DNA of 64,000 nt, taken from NCBI GenBank assembly GCA_028554795.2, contig CM068841.1, positions 21,748,308 through 21,812,307 of the forward strand, read 5' to 3'. The first letter of the stretch is position 1; each line of letters starts with the position of its first letter. Below the pieces are notes generated by a model. That model was given only the letters and a program-made list of their open reading frames with translations. It did no database searches and was not told the origin of the DNA. Positions 43,809 through 52,524 of the stretch are shown piece after piece. Both the position numbers and the translations under genes were made by a program. The stretch is from Sinohyriopsis cumingii (lineage: Eukaryota; Mollusca; Bivalvia; Unionida; Unionidae).

Positions 43809-44237
43809 TCAGCGTTGACATGGACCCCAGTTACCAAAACTTTCATTTTCATTATCACCAGTAACGAAGTTACTCTGGATCGTTTCACCAGCAACGAAGT
43901 TACTCTGGATCGTTTCACCAGTAACGAAGTTACTCTCTGACATAATTTTTCTTAATAGTCTTATGCGAGTACTAATCGTTTTCTTTGCCTCATACTCGTG
44001 GGATAATAACGATTTAATTCTTTCTACGGCGGCAGAGAGAGGAACGAACTCCTTCACATGATCATCTTCTACGGTAGCTAGCGACTGAAACATTGCCGCC
44101 TGAATCCGTTTCATGAGCCTGTATTCAGATGATAGTGTGTGTGTCCCCTGGGTTTTACGTTCTTGTAAAATCTCAAAGTCAGAAACTATTTTTTCAGGAT
44201 TAAGTTCATCAGATATATTAATTCCATCTTTTTTCAA
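43809..44237 (-). CDS. Unknown Polinton protein with short C-terminal repeats (~142 aa frame)
   Basis: I do not recognise the protein. It is helical and charged (KIVSDFEILQERKTQGTHTL, RIKSLLSHEYEAKKTI, RIRLLRKIM). Near the C-terminus there are three copies of a ten-residue unit (SNFVTGETIQ, SNFVAGETIQ, SNFVTGDN), encoded by 30-bp direct repeats at about 43840-43935. The start is uncertain. It converges on the morphogenesis block across the inverted-repeat region. Confidence 0.6.
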   Translation of the reverse strand: MKKDGINISDELNPEKIVSDFEILQERKTQGTHTLSSEYRLMKRIQAAMFQSLATVEDDHVKEFVPLSAAVERIKSLLSHEYEAKKTISTRIRLLRKIMSESNFVTGETIQSNFVAGETIQSNFVTGDNENESFGNWGPCQR

Positions 44238-44319
44238 TTTTTAATAGCAACAATTACATCATTGATATTTTCATGGTTCATTATATAATATATAAATCTT
44301 TAAAATAAAAAAAAATATC

Positions 44320-44721
44320 CCAGAACCCCTATCGAGTGTATTAGCGAGTTCGTCGGGATGTTTCAGGGACAGCACAACATATACAATGAAATGGTTATAT
44401 ACAATGAAATGGATATATACAATGAAATGGTTATATACAATGAAATGGTTATATACAATGAAATGGATATATACAATGAAATGGTTATATACAATGAAAT
44501 GGTTATATACAATGAATGAAGAGCCCCTATCGAGTGTATTAGCGAGCTCAGATTATGAATTGGACGGTACAAACATATAACTAACTAAGGAAATGGTTAT
44601 ATACAATGAAATGGATATATACAATGAAATGGTTATATACAATGAATGAAGAGCCCCTATCGAGTGTATTAGCGAGCTCAGATTATGCATTGGACGGCAC
44701 AAACATATAACTAACTAAGGA
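44320..44721. repeat. Two-level tandem repeat (16-bp units nested in ~131-bp units)
   Basis: Runs of TATACAATGAAATGG(A/T)TA (16 bp) fill 44387-44515 and 44594-44646. They alternate with a non-microsatellite block, CCCCTATCGAGTGTATTAGC + GAGCTCAGATTATG + ATTGGACGG, which starts near 44326 (partial), 44523 and 44654. The distance between the last two is about 131 bp. Confidence 0.88.
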
Positions 44722-44738
44722 CAGTACAAACATACATG

Positions 44739-44848
44739 CTCAGCAAAAACCCACCCACAATAATTAATCCAGTGGGTGATACGAAAATATGTATCACCCG
44801 CAAGTCAATATTGTGGGTGGGAATTTTGCTGAGCGGGGGGGGGGGGGG
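44739..44848. repeat. Palindrome (hairpin within hairpin) next to a G run
   Basis: The outer arms are GCTCAGCAAAAACCCACCCA (44739 on) and TGGGTGGGAATTTTGCTGAGC (ending 44834). The inner arms are GTGGGTGATAC and GTATCACCC. A run of 14 G follows. It resembles a short non-autonomous hairpin repeat and may form one unit with the tRNA-like sequence to its right. Confidence 0.82.
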
Positions 44849-44910
44849 TTGCGGTTCCCCCCACTATTATAAAAATCGCAATTATGCGTACACCACCGAC
44901 AAATTGTCAG

Positions 44911-44985
44911 CCATGGGGGTTTGATCCTGGACCGCGAGCGTCACAGTCCAATACCATACTGACTGAGCTATCAAACCTTGTTACG
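44911..44985 (-). repeat. tRNA-like (SINE-head-like) sequence inside the Polinton
   Basis: On the - strand it has a box A-like TAGCTCAGTCAGT and a box B-like GGATCAAACC at tRNA-like spacing, but no good cloverleaf. It probably belongs to a tRNA-derived repeat inserted in the element together with 44739-44848. It is not a functional tRNA gene as far as I can see. Confidence 0.5.
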
Positions 44986-45495
44986 AACATATGTTTTGGA
45001 AGTTAATATATAGCTAAGGAACCAATATTTACACTAAACAGCGGTTTCTGAATAATAACAGTTTCTGAATAACAACAGTTTCTGAATAATAACAGTTTCT
45101 GTATTTATAGCAGCATTTTTCCTAAGCAGACTGCGAATCAATAATAACGGTGGCATGAACACACCTGCAGATCGATTACCATGACAACGGTTTCTGTTCT
45201 ACACACAGCTTCCTGCGGATCAATAACATTGTCATGATCTCTCGTAATGTTGTATGATGGGAAATATTTAAAAACCATAAATAATACTTCTACGAGTAAT
45301 TAATTACGATGTAATTAGTTAAACTGACTAATTACGATCATAAAAAATCAAAATCTACGAAGAAAACTATATATTACAAAGTAATCTCCCTTTTATATAA
45401 TCAAAAATTCAGTAGTGTATGGAGGACCTACTGTGACATAAATTAAAAAAATTAATTCAATGTGGTGATGATAGTTAATAATGTGGTGATGATAA
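44986..45495. other. Polinton non-coding spacer
   Basis: AT-rich, with three or four direct CAGTTTCTGAATAATAA units at about 45040-45100. No gene recognised. Confidence 0.6.
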
Positions 45496-45993
45496 TTATT
45501 GATACTGAAAGATGATTTTCTGCTTATATTTTTTCGATAAAGTAGATCTGGTTATATTTTCTGCGACGTATTTTACCACACGCGAGTCAATATCAAAATA
45601 TTTAGCAGCTGAATACATTGAACGAAATATAACTTTTTCGCCAGTTTCTGTGTTTGTGGAAATTACCGCCCTCTTTCCGATTGTCTTACATCTTCCTGTA
45701 TTACCACATGCAGAGTTCACGCTTCGAGTGACAACTCGAAGGTTGTGTAGGGAGTTATTTTGAGTGTCCCCGTCAATATGATCAATAACAAATCCGTCTT
45801 TGATCACTCCGAAGAAACATTCGTAGATGAAACGATGACAATGATATCTTTTCTTTCCAACTGTAAATCTAAGATAGCCAGTATTAGTAACATTACCAAC
45901 TGGTTTTTTTAACCTACAGTGTCTGATGATACCATTAATATTTGATTCATAGTTTGTTATGACAGGATGTGGGACAAATATATTTTGCTCCAT
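45496..45993 (-). CDS. HNH endonuclease with NUMOD-like C-terminus (165 aa)
   Basis: The central region has the HNH_3-type signature: HCHRFIYECFFGVIKDGFVI, then DHIDGDTQNNSLHNLRVVT, with the metal-binding His and Asn residues in place. The C-terminus IFRSMYSAAKYFDIDSRVVK looks like a NUMOD1-type helix-turn-helix that contacts DNA in homing nucleases. The start ATG directly follows ATTATTATA. It is followed (- strand order) by spacer and preceded by the Cys-rich gene 10 bases away. It could cut DNA for element spread or compete with other elements; that is inference. Confidence 0.85.
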   Translation of the reverse strand: MEQNIFVPHPVITNYESNINGIIRHCRLKKPVGNVTNTGYLRFTVGKKRYHCHRFIYECFFGVIKDGFVIDHIDGDTQNNSLHNLRVVTRSVNSACGNTGRCKTIGKRAVISTNTETGEKVIFRSMYSAAKYFDIDSRVVKYVAENITRSTLSKKYKQKIIFQYQ

Positions 45994-46003
45994 TATAATA
46001 ATA

Positions 46004-46303
46004 TTATACGTTTAAATCATTGTTTGTCTGAAATCTTGATATATAATCCCTCACGGATTTTATAGCGTTTTCACCGCTATTATTTTTTTTGTCATAATAT
46101 CTTTTAAGTTCTCTGAACCGTTTTCCGCCGCACTTTCCACATAATTCTGTTTTTCCTCGCACTCCAATACCACACCTCAGACATGGTATTGGTCCTAGAC
46201 TTCCTCGTCGTATGTTTTGTGAGTGCATCCAACAAAATTCCTTTCTACAAGATTTGTTGCATCGATTTACCGAGCCGATCATCAACCATCTGCATTGAGA
46301 CAT
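46004..46303 (-). CDS. Cys-rich zinc-binding-type protein, internal paralog (99 aa)
   Basis: A diverged relative of the two terminal-repeat proteins. It shares the MSQCRWLMIGSVNRCNKSCR start pattern (C-W, RCNKxCRxEFCxxH), CLRCGIGVRG, and ELCGKCGGKRFRELKRYY against QICKNCGGDRYRSLMIYY. It lacks the acidic Ser-Asp tail. It is transcribed divergently from the polymerase gene, with a 48-base gap that holds a TATATATATATATAA tract. The function is unknown. Confidence 0.83.
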   Translation of the reverse strand: MSQCRWLMIGSVNRCNKSCRKEFCWMHSQNIRRGSLGPIPCLRCGIGVRGKTELCGKCGGKRFRELKRYYDKKNNSGENAIKSVRDYISRFQTNNDLNV

Positions 46304-46351
46304 TGTATATATATATATAATTTTCTTTATTTAAATATTTGTTTTAATTAT
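46304..46351. promoter_or_regulatory. Divergent promoter region, TATA-rich
   Basis: A 48-base gap between the start codons of the Cys-rich gene (-) and the polymerase region (+). It is almost pure A/T with a (TA)n TATA-like tract. By its position it must drive both genes. Confidence 0.6.
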
Positions 46352-49300
46352 ATGAACGAGTTTGAGAGATTATCCCAAACTAGGCCTGTTAAATATAAAT
46401 TCAACCTTGACAGATTATCTTCTGACTTGCCAGTGCGAGATTTGGTTGATCCGAAAAATAAAAGTTTGATCTCGAAAATTCACGACGCCAAGAAAGAATT
46501 TTACACGGATGGTGCATCTCATACATGGTCAACGTTCAAGATCATACGCCTTGACAAAGTCAGTGTCGACAAAGTCACGGACGCCACAATGAACGACAAG
46601 CGAGCGGCAACTATCATCAACTACATCGCTGAATACGAGGGCAATCAAAAATATTTCTTCAGTGTAAAATTTATTGTATTAACAGAAACAGGTAGTTGGA
46701 TTATCCGTGACAAATATGATCCTGTCCTTGGTAATAATAAAACTATCATATTAAGTAAAAATTCCAGACCGGGTCTACTGACGGGTATTGACAAACCGTA
46801 TTATGAACGAGCGTATCCTGTAACAGCGGTTATTTATGGAATTTATGAGATAAATAAAAAACCCAACGTTGATAAACTAGCGCCGATGAAATTTTCAAGG
46901 TTAAATTGTGTAGCCGAGCGAGTAATAGAACACTTTACAAACGTGATGCGTGGAAATGGATTAACTGATTTAAGGCGTGAAAAAATAAACTCGTGGGCTG
47001 ATTCAGTTAAGGATACCGGTGCTACAATAAAAGATGTTGCTGAGTTAGGAAAAATATTAAAATTTCCAATAACTGTGGCGACAATAACGGGAGAAGTACT
47101 GTACCAGTCGAAATATAAATCGAAGGGAGCTCCAATAAATATTATCGATCATAACGCGCACGCATGGACTAACGCGGTAACAATATTTCCACGTGATCGA
47201 ACTGTTAGATTTTACCCCACAGATAATTCTGGGGCAGATAATTCTGGGGCAGATAGTATGTTTGATTTTATTAAAGAAATAAGTAAAACCGATCCTGTAT
47301 CGGTATGGTTATTTAAAAGTAATGAGGAGGGTGAATTTGATCAGTTTGTCAAACCGAACGGTGAAATATATCGAACAGAATCCCTCCATGACGAGATGAA
47401 AAATCTTGCGACGTTTTTTCAGTGCAAGCACGCGGAAAATACTGACAAATTACTAACTAATTGTTTTACCGTTCCATCTGTTGCGGCTCATTTCGCCAGA
47501 GAGAGAAATTCATGGAAACCAACACGATTTGATTTACTCGAGGACGTACGCGCAAGTTGCGTCGAATATGGACATGGCGGATTATGGAATACCAAATATA
47601 ATTACAATGATGTTATTTCGGTTGATATGGTTGCATGTTATCCAGGAAGTTTTCTGGGATACGGAGATTGTTCTACGTACTTTGAAAGATTTGGTCACCC
47701 TACAAACGAGATGACGCGAGTGGCAATTAATGGACCATTACCTGATTTTGATCTGACTGGATTCGCCTGTATTGAATCATTCGAGTTTAACGAAAATCTT
47801 CACAAGATTTGTTATGTTTGGTTTGGTAGACATTTTTGTGAAAAACGTTGGGCACCTATAGTTTTGTTGCGATATATGCTAGATTGTATGATACTGACAT
47901 CGTTGGTGGTCAGTGAGGCAATTATATCATATCATGCACAGACCAAAGTTTGGTTGCCCATGTCAGATTCTGAAGTTATTAGCGAGTTTAAGGATGTTTC
48001 CGAAGATGATATTCCTAATAAACTCAAAACCGCAAAAGATCTCGGTAGAAAAATTATAGGAAATTTTACTCAAGGTGGTGCATATGATTATAAAAGACAT
48101 CACGCACGATTAATTCTAGATGATGCCGAGTACGATTTTATAATCGCTGACACAACGGCGAAAAATATATTTGTAAATCGAGAAAGTGTTTATTTATCCG
48201 ACGGAACAAAATTAGGTACGATCGTTAGTTACATAAATGACGTCTCCCCGCAATAGACTCATCTAAGATCTTCCATGTTGGCTTATGTTTCTATAAATTT
48301 ATTATCGATGATTAATAGATTTCCTGAGACCGCAGTCAGAGTCGCAACAGATTCGTTTTATATTTCAAGTAAATATTTAGAATCTGTTATGAAATTTACA
48401 AGTGATGATGAACGATGGGGTTCGTGGAGAATAAAAAAGGAACTATTACACAATTATGTAGAATCAGCAGATGTTCCAATGAGAGATTTTTATCGCGAGA
48501 GTAATAAAATATCAGAAATGTCGAAAGCACCATCGTTGAGTGATCCAATAACCAGATATAAGACAGTATATCTCAATGGACCTGGTGGATGCGGCAAAAC
48601 AACTCGAACGATTAATGTTTTTAGAAATTCAGATATAATCGTGCTGACACCCACACATAGACTTGCACGTGAGATGAAACAGCGGCAAGTACAATCGTGT
48701 ACGTATCATAGTTTCTTTCGGTGGCGCGGAGATACATGGACTCCTGAACGGATTGGAGAAAAATATATACCTAAAATAATTATTTGGGATGAGATATGCA
48801 CGGTGTCATTGGATACATTAAAAATGTTTCTTGATTGGTTGTTGACGAAAAATACCGCCATAATAATGTGTGGCGATCATGGTCAACCGCCGCCCTTTGT
48901 TGGACCATCTCCACATGATTGGTTAAAAAATTTCGTTGATTATTACGAAGAAATAGATGATGATCATAGAGCTCTTGATGCAAATTTGAAGGAGTTTAAA
49001 AAATTAATCAGATTACAATCAAACAAAATTCAGTGTGAAATAATACGTGGAGTGATCTCAGAGACATCAATGAGTGATTTTTTGAAATTATGGAGACCCA
49101 CCGATTTGATCGTAGCAAGTAGAAAAATAATCAGAGACGCTTTACAACAGCAGTTATTTCAACTACATAAAGAAAAATATTCAGAATTACCCGTACCATT
49201 GTGTTATAGACCATCAGATACACGAAAACAGAATATTAATGTTGATATTCCAGGACAGACTGAGAATCAAAATCTCGTATTAAATGATATTGTCGCCGTT

Positions 49301-49807
49301 GATATCAGTGTGGTTGAAGATGCAATACACGCTGACAAATCTCCATGGGTGTTGGGATACGCTATGACAATCCACTCGTCTCAGGGATTAACTATTTCTG
49401 ATACACGAGTTTGGATTGTAGACGATCGCATCGAGTGGTCAAATTTAGTTTATTTGGCGGTATCGAGGGTCAGAAATATATCTCAATTACGTAGAATTAT
49501 AATTCCTGAAATCGTTGATAAATTTAACATCATCGATGATGATATAATAAGAAAAAAATTAATCGGATACAAACAATCTGATAAAAAAAATAAACGTGAC
49601 TTTGATCTTGATGTTGAATTTGTTATTGAGTTAAAACAGCAGCAGAATAATCATTGCACCAGTTGTAATTGTATAATGTTATGGCGGTATTCGAGTAATG
49701 ATTCAAGACAATTTACCGTAGATAGAAAAGATAATAGTCGCGGTCATACACGAGAAAATACCATGTTAACCTGTCTTGAGTGTAATCGACGTAGAGGCGC
49801 TAGTTAA
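46352..49807 (+). CDS. polB: Polinton DNA polymerase B region with SF1 helicase and HNH-like end (interrupted about once)
   Basis: Replicates the element by the protein-primed family B type of polymerase (inferred from the family). The ATG at 46352 is chosen over the longer frame because it follows the divergent TATA tract. Polymerase motif A (VDMVACYPGSF) is near 47620 and motif C (ATDS) near 48345. Helicase motifs follow on the same strand: Walker A GPGGCGKTT near 48580, Walker B IIWDE, GDHGQPPP, then YAMTIHSSQGLT and LAVSRVRN near 49360-49480. A C-x2-C...C-x2-C...RRRG module close to an HNH nuclease or zinc fold ends the region (about 49650-49800). I remember this same order in polymerases of other invertebrate Polintons, so it is family-typical. 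The region appears interrupted about once and is otherwise well kept. Confidence 0.9.
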
Positions 49808-49817
49808 GTGATCGAAA

Positions 49818-50804
49818 TCACCGGAGTGATTTTGGTGGTAGTTGTGTATCCGCGGGAATTATTTGTAGTTGTTCACGTGTAAATCCACGTTGAGGAGCGG
49901 CCGAATCTAATCTGTAGATTGCAGGTCTGGAAACGCCTACATTTCTTCCAGTGGATCTTGTCACGGTAGATATTTTGTGTGTGGTAACACTCCAAATAGG
50001 ATCAGTCGCTCTCGCTTTACCACCTTCAAGTTCACCAGGCTCATATAAATATCTGACTGTGACATCACCTAATATTTTTTGTTTTCCAACATCTTTTCGT
50101 TGTGTTGGTATATTTTTTTTTGTGACCGCGCTAATGGGTTTCATGTTGGTTGTTCGTGTGATCTCATTATTTAATGCAGCTATCACGCCTGGTAATCTTG
50201 CCACCCATTCGCGAGATCTTTTATCCTGAATAAATTCCCTCGCGTATTGATATCCAAATAACCGCTCAGCAAGTGTTCGATTAAATCGTTCAACAATTGC
50301 TTGATCACGGTGAATTGCAGTATGACCTCGTCGTATTTTGGTATTATGTTGTTTCATCAGCGATGATACTGGACCAAGAAATTCCTTACCAGGATCAACC
50401 TGTAGTAGCTGTGGCCATCGTAGACCACCTCGTGGTCCACCACCTCGTTGATAAATTCGTTCAAACGCATCGGCTACTTCAGATGATGTTTTCACTGATA
50501 GCGGCTCTGCTTCTTTATATCTACTTGCAACATCAACTACGGTTAGCGCGTACTTGTACGTTTTTCCACGTACAGTATCATGCGGTAAAAACAGAATATC
50601 AGCTTGATGAACTTCATTAGGAACACTGACATCGAAATACGCGTACTGAATTTGTTTAGGACGTGGTAGATAAATTTGCCATATTGCTTGTTTAGATAAC
50701 CACGTTTTAGCAGTAGAATGTTTAACCGCCGCTGCATCAGCGAGTTTACCAATTGCTGCTTTGCCTCTCCAGTATCCTCTCGGTGAATAATAAATTGATT
50801 CCAT
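49818..50804 (-). CDS. INT: Polinton retroviral-type integrase (328 aa)
   Basis: Inserts the element's ends into the host chromosome. The rve-type catalytic core carries D (HQADILFLPHD), D (LLQVDPGKEFLG) and E (DQAIVERFNRTLAERLFGYQ) in the D,D-35-E order. The N-terminus is a helical region (GKAAIGKLADAAAVKHSTAK) instead of a classical HHCC finger. The C-terminal ~100 residues form a small beta domain (ILGDVTVRYLYEPGE, AIYRLDSAAPQRGFTREQLQ). It is tail to tail with the polymerase region (10-base gap) and only 2 bases from the phospholipase gene upstream. The length is usual and no break is seen. Confidence 0.93.
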   Translation of the reverse strand: MESIYYSPRGYWRGKAAIGKLADAAAVKHSTAKTWLSKQAIWQIYLPRPKQIQYAYFDVSVPNEVHQADILFLPHDTVRGKTYKYALTVVDVASRYKEAEPLSVKTSSEVADAFERIYQRGGGPRGGLRWPQLLQVDPGKEFLGPVSSLMKQHNTKIRRGHTAIHRDQAIVERFNRTLAERLFGYQYAREFIQDKRSREWVARLPGVIAALNNEITRTTNMKPISAVTKKNIPTQRKDVGKQKILGDVTVRYLYEPGELEGGKARATDPIWSVTTHKISTVTRSTGRNVGVSRPAIYRLDSAAPQRGFTREQLQIIPADTQLPPKSLR

Positions 50805-50806
50805 TA

Positions 50807-51307
50807 TTAATTACCAGCCCCAATCGCTAATTTACCTTTCATCGAGGATCTTACTAACCAATTAGCTAATGATTCTCTAATATTTTTATTTTTTATAGAA
50901 TTTAATGAATGAATTAATTTTACATCTGCAATATGCCTATCTTGTAGATTTTGACTTTTATAAGCTACATCATGAGCATGACAAGCTCGATCAATAGCAT
51001 TTATTGGTTCCTCGCCTGGTTTTGGTTGATCTTGATCATCGAGCCTGATATCGAGTCGAGTACCAGGACCGCAATAATTATATCCTGGTAGATGTTTTTC
51101 CCCACTGTATTTAGCCCATGGAGTACCTGGAAACTTTGACATCAAATTAGCAATATCACCACCGCGCTTATTAGGTAAAAACGAAAATTTCTTTCTACCG
51201 CACACAGAACATTTTCCACCGTACGCTATTTTTTTATTTTTTGTTATAACTGTAGCTAAATCAGTAGTTGGAGTTTTAACTCTACAGCGTAAACAATATA
51301 AATTCAT
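50807..51307 (-). CDS. Zinc-ribbon + phospholipase A2 protein (166 aa)
   Basis: Residues 1-45 look like the small DUF5679-type zinc ribbon (YCLRC ... GGKCSVCGRKKF). Residues ~75-125 match the phospholipase A2 fold as found in parvovirus VP1: LPGYNYCGPGTRLD as calcium loop, then AIDRACHAHDVAY with the catalytic HD and a Tyr in the H-D-x-x-Y arrangement. In parvoviruses this domain breaches the endosome membrane, so an entry role is plausible here. The gene is next to the integrase (2-base gap), is divergent from the packaging ATPase (12-base gap), and ATTATAAC directly precedes its ATG. Confidence 0.85.
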   Translation of the reverse strand: MNLYCLRCRVKTPTTDLATVITKNKKIAYGGKCSVCGRKKFSFLPNKRGGDIANLMSKFPGTPWAKYSGEKHLPGYNYCGPGTRLDIRLDDQDQPKPGEEPINAIDRACHAHDVAYKSQNLQDRHIADVKLIHSLNSIKNKNIRESLANWLVRSSMKGKLAIGAGN

Positions 51308-51319
51308 GTTATAATATAT
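51308..51319. promoter_or_regulatory. 12-base divergent start region with TTATAATATAT
   Basis: Only 12 bases separate the ATGs of the phospholipase gene (-) and the ATPase gene (+). The gap is essentially one TTATAATAT motif on both strands, so transcription must start inside one or the other gene, or leaders must be extremely short. Confidence 0.55.
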
Positions 51320-51985
51320 ATGGATATAATTGATTTCTCAGCAACTCGGCAGCGAGAACCTGTTAAGCATCATCCTGCGCTACCGAACTCCATCAGAATG
51401 ATTATCATAGGACCATCTGGATCGGGTAAGACGCAATTATTACTTAATCTGATAATGAGATGGTTGAAATGGGATAAATTATATTTAGTAGCACCATCCG
51501 TTGATGATCAACGATGTTATGATGTACTTAAAGATTTCAATGAAAACGCACGATTACTGGATGAAGATAATGATGTTATAGAGTTTATAACCGATATTGA
51601 TGAAGCACCATCCGTAGATTCCATAGACGGATTTATTAATAATTTAGTTGTATACGACGATGTGATGCTAGATAAACAATCAAATCCAGCCAGAATATTT
51701 TCCCGAGGTAGACATAAAAATACAGACGTGATCTATGTTACCCAACGATATACACAAATTCCGAAGGTGATCAGAGACAACTGCAACATTTTAGTTGTGT
51801 TTAATGGCGTAGACACACACACGTTGCGAAATATTCATCAAACTTGGTGTGGTGGTGACATGGATATAATTAAATTCAAAAATTTCTTCTCACGAGCGCA
51901 AGCTACTCCACATGGATTTATAACAATAAATTTACATGATCCAAGAACAAGATATCGTGTGGGTCTTGATAAAATATTTGGGTAA
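51320..51985 (+). CDS. ATP: FtsK/HerA (A32)-type genome packaging ATPase (221 aa)
   Basis: Drives DNA into the capsid. Walker A is IIGPSGSGKTQLLLN near residue 30, Walker B is NNLVVYDDVM near residue 110, and the following sensor-like strand is VIYVTQRYTQIPKVIRDNC. The remainder (WCGGDMDIIKFKNFF, HGFITINLHDPRTRYR) is typical of Polinton and adintovirus packaging ATPases, as is the length. It is followed by the right terminal repeat with its Cys-rich gene. No break is seen. Confidence 0.93.
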   Translation: MDIIDFSATRQREPVKHHPALPNSIRMIIIGPSGSGKTQLLLNLIMRWLKWDKLYLVAPSVDDQRCYDVLKDFNENARLLDEDNDVIEFITDIDEAPSVDSIDGFINNLVVYDDVMLDKQSNPARIFSRGRHKNTDVIYVTQRYTQIPKVIRDNCNILVVFNGVDTHTLRNIHQTWCGGDMDIIKFKNFFSRAQATPHGFITINLHDPRTRYRVGLDKIFG

Positions 51986-51987
51986 CA

Positions 51988-52519
51988 GGGGTGATGATAA
52001 AATTAAATTTAATTAAACAGATAATGAACAACTGTGCGTGGCTGCGTCAAGGAACAACAGATAAATGCAACAAAAGGTGCCGTGGAGAATATTGCAAGAA
52101 ACATAATTATCTTATAAAGAAAAACCTTCATGCTGGTCCACGAAGTTGTGTTGGATGTAACAACGGCGTTAGAGGATTATATCAGATTTGTAAAAATTGC
52201 GGTGGAGATCGATACAGAAGTTTGATGATATATTATAAACACAGAAAGAACATAAATCCAAAAATAGAAAAACCACCATCAGAACTTGAATATTACTTGA
52301 AACATAGAACAAATTCCCATGATTCAGATGAAGATTCCCATGATTCAGATGATGATTCCCAAGACTGATAGCAGCAGAGAGGGCTCGTCTACAATTCTAT
52401 TTGGGACAAACAATAATCGTAGACGTGGTAATTGACCTCTATGAAGGGTCACTATTTTTTTGGGTTCAAACACAAGGGTGACCACTCCCTTAAGTGGTCT
52501 GTTCACCCTCTCTGCTGCT
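51988..52519 (-). repeat. Polinton right terminal inverted repeat (~532 bp)
   Basis: Inverted partner of 35496-36039. The gene-bearing part is identical to the left copy as far as I compared it; a few differences lie in the outer ~150 bases and near the inner border. It ends ...CCCTCTCTGCTGCT directly before the CCAGG duplication. Confidence 0.95.
52024..52368 (+). CDS. Cys-rich zinc-binding-type protein, right TIR copy (114 aa)
   Basis: The same protein as that at 35647-35991, as expected from its place inside the terminal repeat. The frame extends upstream to 51991, but MNNCAW at 52024 is the start shared by both copies. It points outward from the element centre, like the left copy. The cysteine spacing suggests zinc binding; the acidic SHDSDED tail is repeated. 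It lies 38 bases after the ATPase gene, so the two could share a transcript. Confidence 0.85.
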   Translation: MNNCAWLRQGTTDKCNKRCRGEYCKKHNYLIKKNLHAGPRSCVGCNNGVRGLYQICKNCGGDRYRSLMIYYKHRKNINPKIEKPPSELEYYLKHRTNSHDSDEDSHDSDDDSQD

Positions 52520-52524
52520 CCAGG
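52520..52524 (+). repeat. Target-site duplication of the Polinton, right
   Basis: CCAGG, matching 35491-35495. Confidence 0.75.

Larger units (their letters stand above)
35496..52519. mobile_element. Polinton/Maverick (adintovirus-like) element, ~17.0 kb, nearly whole
   Basis: A self-synthesising DNA element related to adintoviruses. It has 5-6 bp target-site duplications and terminal inverted repeats of about 0.54 kb starting AGCAGCAGAGAGGG. It carries all six core Polinton genes: DNA polymerase B, retroviral-type integrase, packaging ATPase, adenain-like protease, and major and minor capsid proteins. Accessory genes are a fibre-like protein, membrane and core-type proteins, phospholipase A2, an HNH nuclease and Cys-rich proteins. 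The left half is one + strand morphogenesis block and the right half is mixed in strand. Nearly identical terminal repeats and long open frames point to a young insertion. I estimate about one or two breaks in the coding set. It sits between the 3' ends of two convergent integrin alpha genes. Confidence 0.95.

Noticed and set aside
50807-51307. Host secreted phospholipase A2 gene
   Set aside because: No signal peptide, no introns, a fused zinc ribbon, and a place 2 bases from the integrase gene.
35496-52519. LTR retrotransposon or endogenous retrovirus because of the integrase
   Set aside because: The ends are inverted, not direct, repeats, and there is no gag or reverse transcriptase. The gene set is that of a Polinton.
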